From Polytrichum commune (taxonomy: Eukaryota; Streptophyta; Polytrichopsida; Polytrichales; Polytrichaceae), in the NCBI GenBank assembly GCA_950295325.1, contig OX485807.1:42376440-42440439 (forward strand): a stretch of DNA of 64,000 bases, given 5' to 3'. The first letter of the stretch is position 1, and each line of letters begins with the position of its first letter. The notes below the pieces were generated by a model, which saw nothing but the letters and a program-made list of their open reading frames with translations, made no database searches and was not told the origin of the DNA. The position numbers and the translations under genes are program-made. Shown here in pieces: positions 35,454-48,019 of this stretch.

Positions 35454-37339
35454 TCAGTTCACTTCTAAACCTGCAATAACAGATAAAATTTTATCCTTGG
35501 CACCTGTTGGCAAATTGTACACTGGAGCGTTACCTGCAACTCTATAATCCGTAGGGGTCATAAGAAACTTAATTACTACCACGTGACAAGCATGCATGTA
35601 TACAGTTTTAGAAGAATTCAACAAAACATACGATGAAGAATCAGAGCGACTCCATTTCTGATAATATGTACCACACACAACCTTATCGCCCACCTGGAAA
35701 GATGTACCCCAATGACATGTGAAGGCAACTTTAACCTCATGGACACCTCTACTACAACAGATGAGGAAGAACTCAACACCTTCATCATTGTCAATAGATG
35801 CCACAACCGCAAAATTGTCTCCCACCTCCAACAACGCAGAGAGCTCGTCCCCGTCAGTTCCGAATTGCAGCTCATGCAATTGCCAATTCTCGGCCATTGT
35901 CCTCCTTACGAGGTTGTTATTGGCAGGCTGAAGATGCTCTGATCTCCATGAGCCAGTCCATGATCGATTTGGACATTCATCCCAATTCTCCTCTAAACAA
36001 GATTTGCAGAAGCAAGCAAGGTTCCTCAACAACAAATGAGTCAGATTATTCTTATTACAACCATAGATTGAGTGAATGCTCATCGTACCATGCACTCGAT
36101 CACATTGAACTCCACTACATTTCCTCTCCACATCCTTCGTTTGGATATGCCAGAACACTCGCTTCATTGGCTTTCGAACGCCATGATAGGAAGATTCCGG
36201 TCTCTCTACCAGGTGCTTTCGTAAAAAATCGACCACTTCCGCTGCATTTGTCAATCTTGCACCTGCAACGTTACGTTCACTTGTTCGTTTCGAATATAAC
36301 GTTTGACCACAGCCCCGGCTCCGTCATGAGGGCCCTTACCATGGGCGCTTCCAAAAAATGACCAGAGCATTTTACATCCATTTGTTATAGTTGGATACTT
36401 AGACACGAAATACCACGGTTTAGACGACTTGAATTGTTGTGCACAGCCATCGCTCCATACAAAGTGGCGCTTCGGAGCATAACCTCTCTCTACCATATAC
36501 TGCCAATGTAACTTGAAGCAATGTTGCACCATATTAGTGTCATGTGTAGGATCATCTGAGATGTAAAAGTGATATTATGTTAATATCCAGGAATCTTCAT
36601 CATACCGTGTGGCATTAGGATTGTGACGAAAACAAATGTGGATTAGTATACTAATTTGAAAAGAATGCCAATGCATACTTTGGACCTCATTCTGGACTTC
36701 GAATGTATAATTCTCAGCAAAATCAACAATTGATACAACACTGTCTTGTGGAAAAGACTTCAAACATTCCCGAAATTGTTTGTCTTCCCACCTCGCGACA
36801 AAGTTGTGCTTCACAAAGAAGTCCAACTTTGGCTTCAAGTAATCGATAAATTCGTCTGAAGTGGCTTTCTTGTAAACTAAAGTCAGTCTCTTTAGCGACT
36901 TACCTTTTTTTGATATTGTCTCCTCCAAAGAGAACCGTCTCCAGTCAACAAGGGCTGACTCGGACCCTTCCAATTCATTCTCACAAAACTTAAACAGATT
37001 TTCAACTCCACATTTATCACATTCGCCCATTAAACATTCTCTCTTATGCCACTCATCCAATTCTCCTTTGCTACAAACAATTGACTCCCAAAGCTCAGTT
37101 AAACCAGCATACAATTTTGGCCCAGCAATACACGTACCGGGGGAATGGGAACAAACGTTCTTGCTCTTGCGCATGTTGTTTAGCGCCACCCTGAGCTCCT
37201 CCAATTCGACATGGTAGATACAGCAACAGGTGTTTCGATCTTTCAAAGGCTTCACAAAAAATGGTTTTAGATACTCAAAGCTCCTTTGGCCAATGTCCAC
37301 CATAGGATTGGACTCTTGAAACTTGAGGAAAAAGCTTGT
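35454..37339 (-). pseudogene. D2: DDE-like transposase, second exon (catalytic part), element D
   Basis: The exon starts at 37339 after a TGCCGTGCAG acceptor (TSFFLKFQES). It has DRNTCCCIYHVEL, several Cys pairs (C-x2-C in GECDKCG), VDFAENYTFEVQNEVQS and, after an in-frame TAA at 36575-36577, YHFYISDDPTHDT, SDGCAQQFKS and HGKGPHDGAGAVVKR. The Asp residues in VDFAENY and SDGCAQQF and the acidic residue beyond fit a DDE/RNase H-like nuclease, an inference from spacing. Near 36250-36275 the frame shifts by one and continues to the stop at 35454 with a C-terminal region containing GDNFAVV and GDKVVCGTYYQKW, possibly a small barrel. Expected role: transposition of D. Confidence 0.6.
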
Positions 37340-38239
37340 CTGCACGGCAGTCATTGATTAGAAATGTGTAATATGTCATATACCGACAAGTATAGTGACT
37401 CAACTAAAATCGCCAATGCACTTGTTATGGACATCTTAATTACTTCTGTACAAAATAGGGACTCCACAAATTGCTCTAAGTACTATGTAGGACTAGTGTG
37501 AAGATACTAAGTATACATGTGAACAACTTAAAACTTGAGGAAATGGACAGTAAATGACTTTTAGGACTTCTACTGGACAATGTAAGTACTATTCTAGTGA
37601 CTGTGAACCTCAAATGAGAGTTGTAAGTACTATGAGTGAATCTTGTGAGGAATTTGATTATTTAAAGGACTATCAATAACTAATAAAAGGACTCAATCCC
37701 ACCTACATAGGACTTCTATCGGAGATGTGTGACTTGATAAGGACTAGGCTAGATGCCGTCAGATTTCTACAGGACATGTGGGAGTGTTGCAAGACTCCTC
37801 AAGGACTCTTTCTAAAAACTTGGACTCTAAGGTACGACAAAAGTAAATCTAAAAACCGTTTATGGACTCGATGAACGTGTGTAGGACTTTAACAAGTAAA
37901 ACTGAAAACCTCTACGGAATTCTGCAGCACACAAAGCTACTTCATAGAACTAAACAGAAAGGAAGCTCACGAGCAATGGAAATTTGATAGACTTTCAGCA
38001 GATTCGAAGTAAAACTGAAAACCTCTACGGAATTCTGCAGCACACAAAGCTACTTCATAGAAACAAAAGAAAGGAAGCTTACGAGCAATGAAAATTTGAG
38101 AGACTTTCAGCAGGTTTGAATGAGGAGGTCACCTGACTTTCGGTGAGGTAATGCGTGGCTTTCTCATCGTACTTGTGGGAGTCCAAATTCGACGGAAAGA
38201 CGGAAATACGGAAATACGGATTCCATTTCCGTATTTTAC
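37340..38239 (-). other. intron of D2, rich in GGACT motifs
   Basis: A 900-bp phase-0 intron (donor AAG/GTAAAA at 38239, acceptor at 37340). It holds about a dozen GGACT on the plus strand in 37450-37900, and a 113-bp tandem duplication (37895-38007, 38008-38118) with 'aaaactgaaaacctctacgg'. Confidence 0.55.
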
Positions 38240-38340
38240 CTTGCTTATCTGAAGATAATAGGGTCTCTTAGGACAAAATTAATTGTACCAGGAAATAGAG
38301 TATTCTAACCCCGCCTCGTGCGATAAAACGACTCTAAATA
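38240..38340 (-). pseudogene. D2: end of first exon, cut off by element O
   Basis: Reading from 38340 to 38240 it continues the frame that stops at the AGTACT duplication 16.7 kb away, and ends YYLQISK at a GTAAAA donor. Exon 1 parts of 733 and 101 nt add up to 278 codons exactly. One TAA lies in this piece (after SISWYN). Confidence 0.55.
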
Positions 38341-38839
38341 AGTACTATGACCGGTCCGTCAAATAGGATGGGCGGACCATGTAATCATGGTCCAAACCAT
38401 TGGTCCGGACCAAGTAACGGACGCGCCAAGATTACCCAACGGCCCGGAAGTGGCGGTTATAACGGGCCTTATGACGGTTGGGGGAAAAGACAGCCGTTGG
38501 TAAAAATGTTAGTAAAACCGTTGGTGGGAACCGCCGGAAAATGGTTGGTAACCGTTTTCCGTTAAACCAAACGGTAAGAGGGGAAGGAAGAGGGAGGAAG
38601 GATATTTAAGGGTCCCTTCCTTCTCCCTCCCACTTTTTTCTAAAAAAGGCAATCTGTTGAGAGAACGAGTGGTGAGGTGTTAATTCTTTCGAGCCGCCAG
38701 CAGTGGGATTGCTGGGACTCTGCACTTTTCAGTCACCGGCAGTGGGCTTGCCGGGACTCTGTGGCAATTAGACGGAAGGGAAGGGATTCGGGAGAGAGGG
38801 AGTTTCCGTGGTCGAGCCGGAAACTGAGGGAAGAGGAAA

Positions 38840-39063
38840 ATGCCGGAAGCACGGGAAGAGGATCAGAGGGAACCTATCCCGGTTCCGCTCAAAGCCCTCA
38901 TCCCTGCAATTCCGAGGGAGGATAGGGAGCTATAGGAGCTCGCGGAGGATCTCCGGGTTATGGGCTGCGCGGGGTTGCTAGCCAAACCCTGGAACCTCCG
39001 AGCCGAAGATACCCTCCGAGAGTTTAAGTTTGAGAGAGGAAATCAGTGGCTAGGGACAAAGAG
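38840..39063 (+). pseudogene. O element frame, 5' part
   Basis: From the ATG at 38840 the frame reads MPEAREEDQREPIPVP, with a TAG at 38933-38935, then continues to the gypsy 1 insertion (WNLRAEDTLREFKFERGNQW). The charged/Pro-rich style resembles a gag start, but no known motif is seen. Confidence 0.3.
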
Positions 39064-40034
39064 TGTCGCAACCCATGCTAGGTCCCTTAATAATCTTGCC
39101 AATTTTCAATTCTAGCAAAGGTTACGAGTCGCTAACCCTTCGCATTCCGCCATGCTAATGGATAGCTCCTCTTACCCCGGACCAATAGTTCATAGGAGGG
39201 AACCAACTCCTACTTTGCTTTCGGGACTCACCCCTTAATCGGTAACCCATTTCCCCAATGTGGACTTCCATCCATGGAAGTCCAATCCTATGTTGATCAT
39301 CGCGTTGCCGGAGCAACACTACAACAACCCGAACCATACTAGGCAACTATGGCCTCACAATAGGCCAAAGCCCATGGAGGCCTTGCCGTTCGGCCTCGGG
39401 TGGGTGAGGCCACACCACCTCACCCATATAAGCCTCTAGGACTCTACGCGGGACCCCTACCCCACCGTCAAGAGACCTCTTGTCTCTCTACCAAGAGTTG
39501 GGGCCAAGTGGACATTTTCCCTTAGCTGCTGGGCCTAGAAGCCCCTAGCAGCTTCAGACCATCATAACTTCCTTGTTTGGTGTCTGATCTTAACAACCAA
39601 CCACTCCATCTTCATCTACGCTTCACGTAGATGCCGATGGACTCCTCACTTGCCCCATTCGGGCAAGTGCTGAGGAAGTTATGCCTGTTTGAACCTTTGC
39701 AGTCCCGGGAATCACTCCCAGGCACTGCTGTACCAGGGCGCTGTCCCGGGACAGCGCCCCACTCAAATGGCCATAACTCCTAGCTCACACCTCCGATTGA
39801 GGTGTTCTTGAGCATTCTAGAATCACCACGCCATGAGCTACGCATAGCTTATGGCCTTACCCTTGTGCCTCCTAGTCTCCGTGGGTGGGAGGCGTTCCCA
39901 ACGCCCGGGGCCCTCACCCACACTAGGATCACTTGGGCCCTCTCACCAACGGCGCCACAAGTCCCGGGTGTCACTCCGGGGTCCCCCTTGTGCCCATGGT
40001 GTTTCGGGCACTCCTCATGGAGAGGTGCGCGACA
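39064..40034 (-). repeat. Gypsy 1 3' LTR
   Basis: Starts TGTCGCAACCC and ends GTGCGCGACA. It is preceded (minus strand) by a G-rich polypurine tract, GGTGGGGGTGAG. Confidence 0.9.
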
Positions 40035-41283
40035 CTCACCCCCACCAAACGGAGTCGATGCCCTCATCGACTATACTCGTAGTCGGCACACCAATTCTCA
40101 AGTTGCCATCCTCTATGGTGCGGCATTGTGTTTACCTTAGGGCGCGACCCCCACAATGCATCTTCAAATTTGGCATGGTCCCAAAGGTGTCGTTCCTAGG
40201 TGGTCCGTTAGCGACCTTGGATCTCTCCTCGAAGGACCTAACCTACACTAGACCCACCTACTTTGGGACTCACTTGGGTTGCCCCTCCTTTGGGGCCTCC
40301 CCCGTTAGGCTCCACTAGCCTAACCTGACACATCTAGGCGAGACCTCAACGCTTCCACTAAGTTGTCTCGGTTGCAACTCCGAGATGGCTTTCCATTGTT
40401 AAGCCACGCCTCGATCGCACGGGGGTGATGCCAAGTCCCGCCCGACTCGGTTCCCACTTTGCTCTTTCGAGACATGGGTTCATGACTCCCATGCGCCAAC
40501 TCTCGTTAGCTCGCGGGTAGCACTTTTATGAGCACGCGCCATCACCTTGTCCCCGCCCGGACAAGCCCACAATTAAGAAGTTTCTTGGTTTTATCCAAGG
40601 CCCCTCCAAGCCATGGCCCCCAATTACTCGGCTTACCCAACCTAGTTTGGCATATCTATTCCCCCTCTTCCACTAACCAAGCACAAGTACAAGACTAGGA
40701 CCTCATCTCATACTTTTCTCTTTGCACCACTAAAGTTTGGACTTTATTCCCTCAAGCCAAAGAACAAGTACATGTTGTGGAGCAATTAGCCTCGAAGCTA
40801 AGTGTGCTACTAGCGTCTCTCCCCCACTAAAGGAGATTGATGTCCTCATCAATGCCTACGCTTCATTTTATTGGAATCCTTAGCCTTAGTTTCTTCAAAG
40901 TGCTTCACCAATTCATTGGTGTTCACCATGTCTCTTGCCGCCACCCAAGCGGTTTGTTTCTCATGGTATCCTCACCATTTCACCAAGTACTCCTTTGTAC
41001 ATTTTCTTTCATTTTCACTTGGGCTTCCTACACTTGAGGATGCCCTCCTACCTCATGTTCCAAATGACCTCCACAAGGTCGGGACGTGGCCTAATCACTT
41101 GCTTGTGATCGGGCCACAAGGTGTCGTCCTAAAATGACTTTCGTAATGAGACATGAAATGTCGGATGCACTTTGATCTCGGGCGGTAATTAATTCCAACT
41201 TATACATGTCCTTGAACACTTGTTCCACAATGGAAAACGAAGCTCCAATTTTGGACATGAACTTTTGGAGCGAGGCCTTCTGG

Positions 41284-41811
41284 CTAAGTGAAGTTGTTCA
41301 CATTCAACAACACCTTTTGGCCCACCTCATTCTCCACTTCGCGTCTTCCGGCATTTACTAGCACTCCGTAGCACCTTCGGGCTTTCTCCACCAACAACTT
41401 GGTCATCTCCAAGACTTGTTTACCATCCTTGGCCAAGTCCTCACCATCTTGGTAAAACTCTAGTGTTGAATGTGCCCCCTCGAGAGCTAGGTTAATAGGT
41501 TGGAGCGCATCCACTCCATAAGCCACCACCAAAGACCACCCCTTGGTAGCCAAGTGCGTGGCTACATTGCAATTACACTCCGCTCGACCCACATAGTCCG
41601 CCCAATCTCCTTGGTCCGCCCCCACCAAGCTCCTCAAGTATTGCTTCAAGTCTCCATTCACACGCTTTGTTTTCCCATCCATTTGGGAATACACGGCCGT
41701 GCTAAACCTTAGTTTCAATACAACCTCCTTAGAGAAATGCATTGAAAATGCACTTGTGAACTTTGGATCTTGATCCCACACAATCACTCTTGGCAACCCG
41801 TGGTGCCTCAA
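41284..41811 (-). pseudogene. Gypsy 1 integrase fragment
   Basis: The frame has the second catalytic Asp region (GLPRVIVWDQDPKFTSAF) and the third motif region, where DGKTKRVNG shows Lys in place of the catalytic Glu. It ends ...GQKVLLNVNNFT. The first catalytic Asp (CMDLITSLPES) is in a separate frame piece at 41830-42039, divided from this one by a stop. Confidence 0.85.
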
Positions 41812-42839
41812 CCATCCTTTGAGAAAAGGCTATGTGGTCTCCAACGCGGTGGCGGTTCCCACAATCGGCACCATGTGTGCCAACTTGGCAAACCGCTCTA
41901 CCATCAACAAGATGGCATCATACCCATGTGACTCCGGCAAACTTGTGATCAAGTCCATGCACATACTATGCCATGGCGCCGACGGGATAGGCAACGGTTG
42001 CAAGAAACCGCCTTGCTTTTGATAAGAAGCTCGGTTCACTTTGCACTTTGATTCAAGCCTTCACAAAGTGGGCTATATCTTCCTTTATGCACCGCCAATG
42101 GTACCTCCATGACACCATTCTATGGCGGTTTTTTCTTTCTCCTCTAAGGCCGGCAATAGGACTATCAAATTCCTCCTTCAAAACCGATAGCCTCAACTTG
42201 CCTTGTGGCACATACACCCAACTTTGCTTGCACTTGAACAATCCGTCCACCAACTTAACCGCTTTGAGCACCTTGCTCTTGCGAAGTTCACCTAAAAGTT
42301 TTTGTGCTTTTGGGGTAGTTAATTTACCCCTCCCGTATCTTGCATCACAAGTTTCCTTCGCCGGCACACATTAGCCACAAGGTTTGGATGGTTCTCATTG
42401 CTTGGAACTCATCCGGTCTACTTCGCGCATCCGGCACCACATTTCCACGGTCCGGTTTGTGGATCAAATCCACCTTCATAAGCGCCAAACTATCATGCCA
42501 ACGCAATGACTTGGCGCTCACTTGCGCTTGTATGTCAAAATACTTTTAGGACACATTGTCCTTGTAGACCTTTATTTTGTGCGACCCCAACTAGTGTCGC
42601 CACATCTTCAAGCAATACACTACGCAAAGAAGTTCTTTGTCATGAGTTGGTTGTCTTCTTTGACAACCATCGAGCTACATGCTCGCATATGCAATGGCCA
42701 TCCATCTTACACATAATCCACCATTGGCAAAATCATTCACCCCCATATGCACCTCAAAAGGTTTGTCAAGCTCCGTGAACTTGAGCACGGGCGGCGAAGA
42801 GAACTTGGTGTTAAGCTCTCCAAAGACTCATGACAAACA

Positions 42840-43320
42840 TCATCCCACTCTTGGGATAGCCATTTCTTCCACAAGTCGAACCATCGAGCTTCATGCTCTC
42901 GTATGCAATGGCCATCCATCTTGCATCAACATCCGCCAATGGTAAAGTCCTCGCCCCCCGTATGCACCTCAAAAGGTTTGTCAAGCTCCGCGAACTTGAA
43001 CACGGGTGGTAAAGAGGAACTTGGTCTTAAGCTCCTCAAAGACTTGGTGGCAAGGCTCATCCCACTCTTGGGATAGCCATTTCTTGCACAAGTTGGACAA
43101 GCTTCTACAACCATGGAGCTTAATGCTCCCATAAGCAATGGTCCTCCATCTTGGATCAACATCCGCCAATGGTAAAGTCCTTTGCCTTCATGTGCACCTC
43201 AACATGCTCATGAAAACCCGAAACTTAACCACATCTTGTGAAGAGAACTTTTTCTTGAGCTCCCCAAAGGCTTGGTGACAAGGCTCATCCCACTCTTGGA
43301 ATAGCCATTTTTTCCAACAT
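42840..43320 (-). repeat. Gypsy 1 triplicated RNase H segment
   Basis: The phrase CCCACTCTTGGGATAGCCAT recurs at about 42845, 43061 and (one change) 43289, period about 220 bp. Each copy encodes the start of the RNase H domain (VLKFAELDKPFEVHTG). The same triplication is in Gypsy 2. Confidence 0.75.
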
Positions 43321-43626
43321 GTTGACTAAGGTTCTAGCAACCTTAGAAAAACCATGAATGAAGTGGTGGTAGTAGTTGGTTAGGCCAACAAATGACCTAA
43401 GCCCTTTTCTTGAGTCAAGGGCCAATTCTCTTCTTGGATTGCCTTGACATTCTTCATGTTCATCCACCAACTTCCTTTGTCACCACATACCTCAAGAACT
43501 CAATTTCTCGTTGAGCAAAGTTATTTTTCACTCCTTGGCGGTAACTTTTTGGGCAACACATTGGTGAATACATCCTTGTATCTCACCAACATCCCACCAA
43601 TGTGATTTGGAGGAGGCCCATCTTTC

Positions 43627-44016
43627 CTAGCCTCTCCATACATTCCTTGGAGTTGCTCCAATGGAACCACGACCATTATGTTTTCTATTTTTCAGTTGGT
43701 CCATTAAGACCAAATTCAACTTGGGTCCTCCTACCATAGGAGTCCTTGTCAATTTGAACATCAACTCATTGCCATTATGACACATCATAATGCACCGCAA
43801 GCACACCGGCTTGCACCTCACATCTTTCATGTGAGTTTCAAAGAAGGCGGCCTTCACAATGACATGCATTTCATCTATTTCACATGGTATGAAATTTTGA
43901 CACAAATCCAATGTCCCACATTGAAAGGTTACATGCATCGCGGCCTCCTTTGTCTCATGCGGTTCGCCCTTTCCAAACCGCACCTTGGTGGGCTTGCCCG
44001 CTCTATCAATCGGCAA
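43627..44016 (-). pseudogene. Gypsy 1 protease-like region
   Basis: A 129-codon frame with CGTLDLCQNFIPCEIDEMHVIV and FFETHMKDVRC, corresponding to the part between gag and reverse transcriptase of plant chromoviruses. The usual protease D-T/S-G is not clear. Confidence 0.5.
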
Positions 44017-45121
44017 GCCCCAACTCCCTTGTGAGTTTTGGGCTCAAGAAGGAATGGCTTGCCTCTTTGTCAACCCATGAGACATTTCTCCCATTCATTT
44101 GAGCCTCAAGGTACAAAAGACTTGGCCTCGGCTTAAGGCTACTAGCCTTGGCCACAATGCCATCGTCTTACATTTGGTCCTCCGCAACTTGGCTTGGCTT
44201 GGTCCGCAAAGCTAACTTTAAACATTTCGTCCGCGGGACAAATTGGTTTGGTGCCACAAAACCAATTTCTAATAGTTTGTCCGCAAAACAAACATGTTTT
44301 GCCTTGGTAGCACAAAGCCACCTTCCCACACTCCGTCCGCGGCACGAACATGAATTGCCTTGGTAGGACAAACCCACCTCCCAACATTCCGTCCGCGGCA
44401 CAAGTATGATTTGCTTTGGAAGCATAAAGCCACCTTTCAACATTCCGTCTGCGGCACCAACATGTTTTGCCTAAGTAAAATGGACCAAACAATTTGCACT
44501 CATTTCTTTGGGACCTACTTTGGCTAAAGCCACTTGTGGTGATGCGCCGCCAACTTCTCTTTGGGACCATCGGCTTCAATGCTCTTGCAAACTTGATGGT
44601 CCCCACCATGTCCTCAAGAAGCCTTAGGGACTTAAACAAGGCATCCACCACCCGCTTTTAAAACCCCACCTAAAAGGATGCATTTCTTAGAAAGCTCGTC
44701 CGTTTTAGGTGTATCCTTCATTTGTGCGTTTGAATAGCGCACATAGGCCTTAAGAGGGCCCGGGTGCCTCATTAGCACCAAATTCATTCCAACATCAATA
44801 CCTTCCAGGCATTTCGAATTGGAATTTCAATCCAACATTAATGCCCTCCAAGGTTTTGGGTGCTTTCGGTATTCTAGGCCCCAAAAGTTTTTTGAGGTTT
44901 CCGGGAGCCCTTTTCAAAGCACTCCTCCATTTTCCTTACCAAATCCACCCTCATGCCCACCATTGTCATTTGAACCAATGGTATGGTCAAATTCCACTTG
45001 CACATGATCCTTGTTCCAATTTGAGCCTCACAACCTTTTGGAAACCCCGGGCTAACCATAATAACCCTCAGGTTTGATAGCCATGTCTCCCTCAAAGTGC
45101 TAGCTCAAATAATGGAACCCT

Positions 45122-45133
45122 GCTCTGATACCA
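45122..45133 (-). other. Gypsy 1 primer-binding site (initiator tRNA-Met)
   Basis: On the minus strand TGGTATCAGAGC begins two bases after the 5' LTR. This is the standard plant sequence complementary to the 3' end of initiator tRNA-Met. Confidence 0.93.
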
Positions 45134-45135
45134 AG

Positions 45136-46111
45136 TGTCGCAACCCTTGCTAGCCCCCCCCTTGACCATCTTGCCAATTTTCAATTCTAGCAAAGGTTAC
45201 GAGTGGCTAACCCTTCGCATACCGCCATGCTAATGGTTAGCTCCTCTAACCCCGGACCAATAGTTCATAGGAGGGAACCAACCCTCCTACTTTGCTTTCG
45301 GGACTCACCCCTTAATCGGTAACCCATTTCCCCAATGTGGACTTCCATCCATGGAAGTCCAATCCTATGTTGATCATCGCGTTGCCGGAGCAACACTACA
45401 ACAACCCGAACCATACTAGGCAACTATGGCCTCACAATAGGCCAAAGCCCATGGAGGCCTTGCCGTTCGGCCTCGGGTGGGTGAGGCCACACCACCTCAC
45501 CCATATAAGCCTCTAGGACTCTACGCGGGGCCCCTACCCCACCGTCAACCAACCTCTTGTCTCTCTACCAAGAGTTGGGGCCAAGTGGACATTTTCCCTT
45601 AGCTGCTGGGCCTAGAAGCCCCCAGCAGCTTCAGACCATCATAACTGCCTTGTATGATGTTGAATGCTAACACTTGACCACTCCATCTTCATCTACGCTT
45701 CACGTAGATGCCGATGGACTCCTCACTTGCCCCATTCGGGCAAGTGCTGAGGAAGTTATGCCTGTTTGAACCTTGGCAGTCCCGGGAATCACTCCCAGGC
45801 ACTGCAGTACCAGGGCGCTGTCCCGGGACAGCGCCCCACTCAAATGGCCATAACTCCTAGCTCACACCTCCGATTGAGGTGTTCTTGAGCATTCTAGAAT
45901 CACCACGCCATGAGCTACGCATAGCTTATGGCCTTACCCTTGTGCCTCCTAGTCTCCGTGGGTGGGAGGCGTTCCCAACGCCCGGGGCCCTCACCCACAC
46001 TAGGATCACTTGGGCCCTCTCACCAACGGCGCCACAAGTCCCGGGTGTCACTCCGGGGTCCCCCTTGTGCCCATGGTGTTTCGGGCACTCCTCATGGAGA
46101 GGTGCGCGACA
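45136..46111 (-). repeat. Gypsy 1 5' LTR
   Basis: Same tips as the other LTR. Differences cluster near the start (after TGTCGCAACC) and around 45535-45680. Confidence 0.9.
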
Positions 46112-46742
46112 ACCCAGCCAGCAGGGAGGCGGCTCTCGGCCTAGTAGTTCCGGAGGGGCTCCGGAAAGGGTCCGTTCTCCCCAGGTGAGGCGGAAGAGCA
46201 CCGGGTCGGTCCGATCCGGAAGGGGCCAGTCCCCTGTTCCGCGGAACTCGGATAGGTCCCGGACTCTGGATAGGGCTAGGACGCCGATCCGGCACCAGAC
46301 TTCCGATCGGGAGGCAACTCCGAGTAGGGGCAAGGCCTCTATGACCCATGCCTCGCCATCGTCTCCACGGGACTGCCAAATGGTGAGTCCCTTTCCTCCG
46401 CCACCCTCAAGGGCGGCCTCGAACAGGGATCCGCGGACGGCTTCGATCTCGGGCGGACGGAATCCGGAGCAGGGCACCGGAAGCGATCCTTCTCCAGTCC
46501 GAAGCATCCGGATGGGGACAGCTTTCGAAACCCCAGGGACAGTCTCCGGGACACCAGGGACCGCTACCCCACGGACCGAGAGGGCAGCGGATTCGGAGGA
46601 CGAGGTTGCTCCGTCTCCGAACATGAGGAGGATGCTCACGCGGCTGCAGAAGGCATCACCGGCAGGGGGCTCATCCGCCGTCAGTGGGTTAGGGAGTCAC
46701 TCAAAGGAGGGATCGGCTCCGAAGAAGCACCGGTCTTCTTAG
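46112..46742 (+). pseudogene. O element frame, 3' part (Ser/Arg/Pro-rich)
   Basis: Open from the gypsy 1 border to the TAG at 46740-46742. About 210 residues are rich in S, R, P and G (SRPSSSGGAPERVRSPQ, RRMLTRLQKASPAG). It is likely the C-terminal part of the frame that begins at 38840, disordered and basic like a nucleic-acid-binding gag tail. No zinc knuckle is present. Confidence 0.35.
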
Positions 46743-47030
46743 TTAGGAGAGTAGCTCGATTAGTTAGGCAGAATAGAGGTAGGCAGGTAGGACTTAGGAG
46801 TTTTTGAAGACGAGTAATAAAATTTTCCCCTGGTAGTGTCAGCGGAAAACCCGGATCTGGATCCAGGAAATCCGGGAGACCGGGTGTAGTTAGGGTTTTC
46901 TTAAGCGGCGGCCGCTTGGGCCGCCGCCCTCAGTTTAGGGATTTTTGAGCCTCTACTTAAGGCTGAATAAGGAGCTTGAGAAGGGTTCCTTCTCAACTGT
47001 TGTATTGCGATTACTCCTATCCTGAATAAG
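46743..47030 (+). other. O element 3' untranslated stretch up to gypsy 2
   Basis: It contains AATAAAATTTT-type poly(A)-like signals (46808) and an inverted repeat GCGGCGGCCGCTTGGGCCGC near 46903. The sequence resumes after gypsy 2 at 53949. Confidence 0.5.
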
Positions 47031-48005
47031 TGTCGCGCACCTCTCCATGAGGAGTGCCCGAAACACCATGGGCACAAGGGGGACCCCGGAGTGACACCCG
47101 GGACTTGTGGCGCCGTTGGTGAGAGGGCCCAAGTGATCCTAGTGTGGGTGAGGGCCCCGGGCGTTGGGAACGCCTCCCACCCACGAAGACTAGGAGGCAC
47201 AAGGGTAAGGCCATGAGCTATGCGTAGCTCATGGCGTGGTGATTCTAGAAAGCTCAAGAACACCTCAATCGGAGGTGTGAGCTAGGAGTTATGGCCATTT
47301 GAGTGGGGCGCTGTCCCGGGACAGCGCCCTGGTACAGCAGTGCCTGGGAGTGATTCCCGGGACTGCCAAGGTTCAAACAGGCATAACTTCCTCAAGACTT
47401 GCTGAAATGGGGCAAGTGAGGAGTCCATCGGCATGTACGTGAAGCGTAGATGAGGATGGAGTGGTTGGTTGTTATGATCAGACATCATACAAGGAGGTTA
47501 TGATGGTCTGAAGCTGCTGGGGGGGTTCTAGGCCCAGCAGCTAAGGGAAAATGTCCACTTGGCCCCAACTCTTGGTAGAGAGACAAGAGGTTGGTTGGCG
47601 GTGGGGTAGGGGCTCCGTGTAGAGTCCTAGAGGCTTATATGGGTGAGGTGGTGTGGCCTCACCCACCCGAGGCCGAACGGCACGGCCTCCATGGGCATTG
47701 GCCCAATGTGAGGCCATAGTTGCCTAGTATGGTTCGGGTTGTTGTAGTGTTGCTCCGGCAACGCGATGATCAACATCGGATTGGACTTCCATGGATGGAA
47801 GTCCACATTGGGGAAATGGGTTACCGATTAAGGGGTGAGTCCCGAAAGCAAAGTAGGAGGGTTGGTTCCCTCCTATGAACTATAAGGTCCGGGGTAGGAG
47901 GAGCTAATCATTAGCATGGCGGAATGCGAATGGTTAGCGCTCGTAACCTTTGCTAGAATTGAAAATTGGCAAGATTGTGAAGGGGGCCTAGCAAGGGTTG
48001 CGACA
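47031..48005 (+). repeat. Gypsy 2 5' LTR
   Basis: TGTCGCGCAC...GGGTTGCGACA; inverted TGTCGC/GCGACA tips. Inside is the palindrome GGCGCTGTCCCGGGACAGCG. Confidence 0.93.
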
Positions 48006-48007
48006 CG

Positions 48008-48019
48008 TGGTATCAGAGC
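48008..48019 (+). other. Gypsy 2 primer-binding site (initiator tRNA-Met)
   Basis: TGGTATCAGAGC two bases after the 5' LTR. Confidence 0.95.

Larger units (their letters stand above)
39064..46111 (-). mobile_element. Gypsy 1: non-autonomous Ty3/gypsy chromovirus, minus orientation
   Basis: The LTRs are 39064-40034 and 45136-46111 (about 975 bp, TGTCGC...GCGACA tips, several differences between them). On the minus strand the 5' LTR (right) is followed by a primer-binding site (complement at 45122-45133) and the 3' LTR is preceded by a polypurine tract (complement at 40035-40051). The internal region keeps a protease-like part, RNase H pieces and integrase, all broken. The reverse-transcriptase core is missing between the pre-RT part (near 43510) and the FVGLTNYYHHFI segment (near 43380). 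The flanks AAGAG and ACCCA do not match, so no target duplication is visible. Confidence 0.88.

Noticed and set aside
39849-40318. Frames repeated in every gypsy LTR (for example MALPLCLLVSVGGRRSQRPG) at 39.8, 45.9, 47.0 and 52.9 kb
   Set aside because: They are copies of the same LTR sequence in several frames and strands; no domain and no coding constraint is visible.
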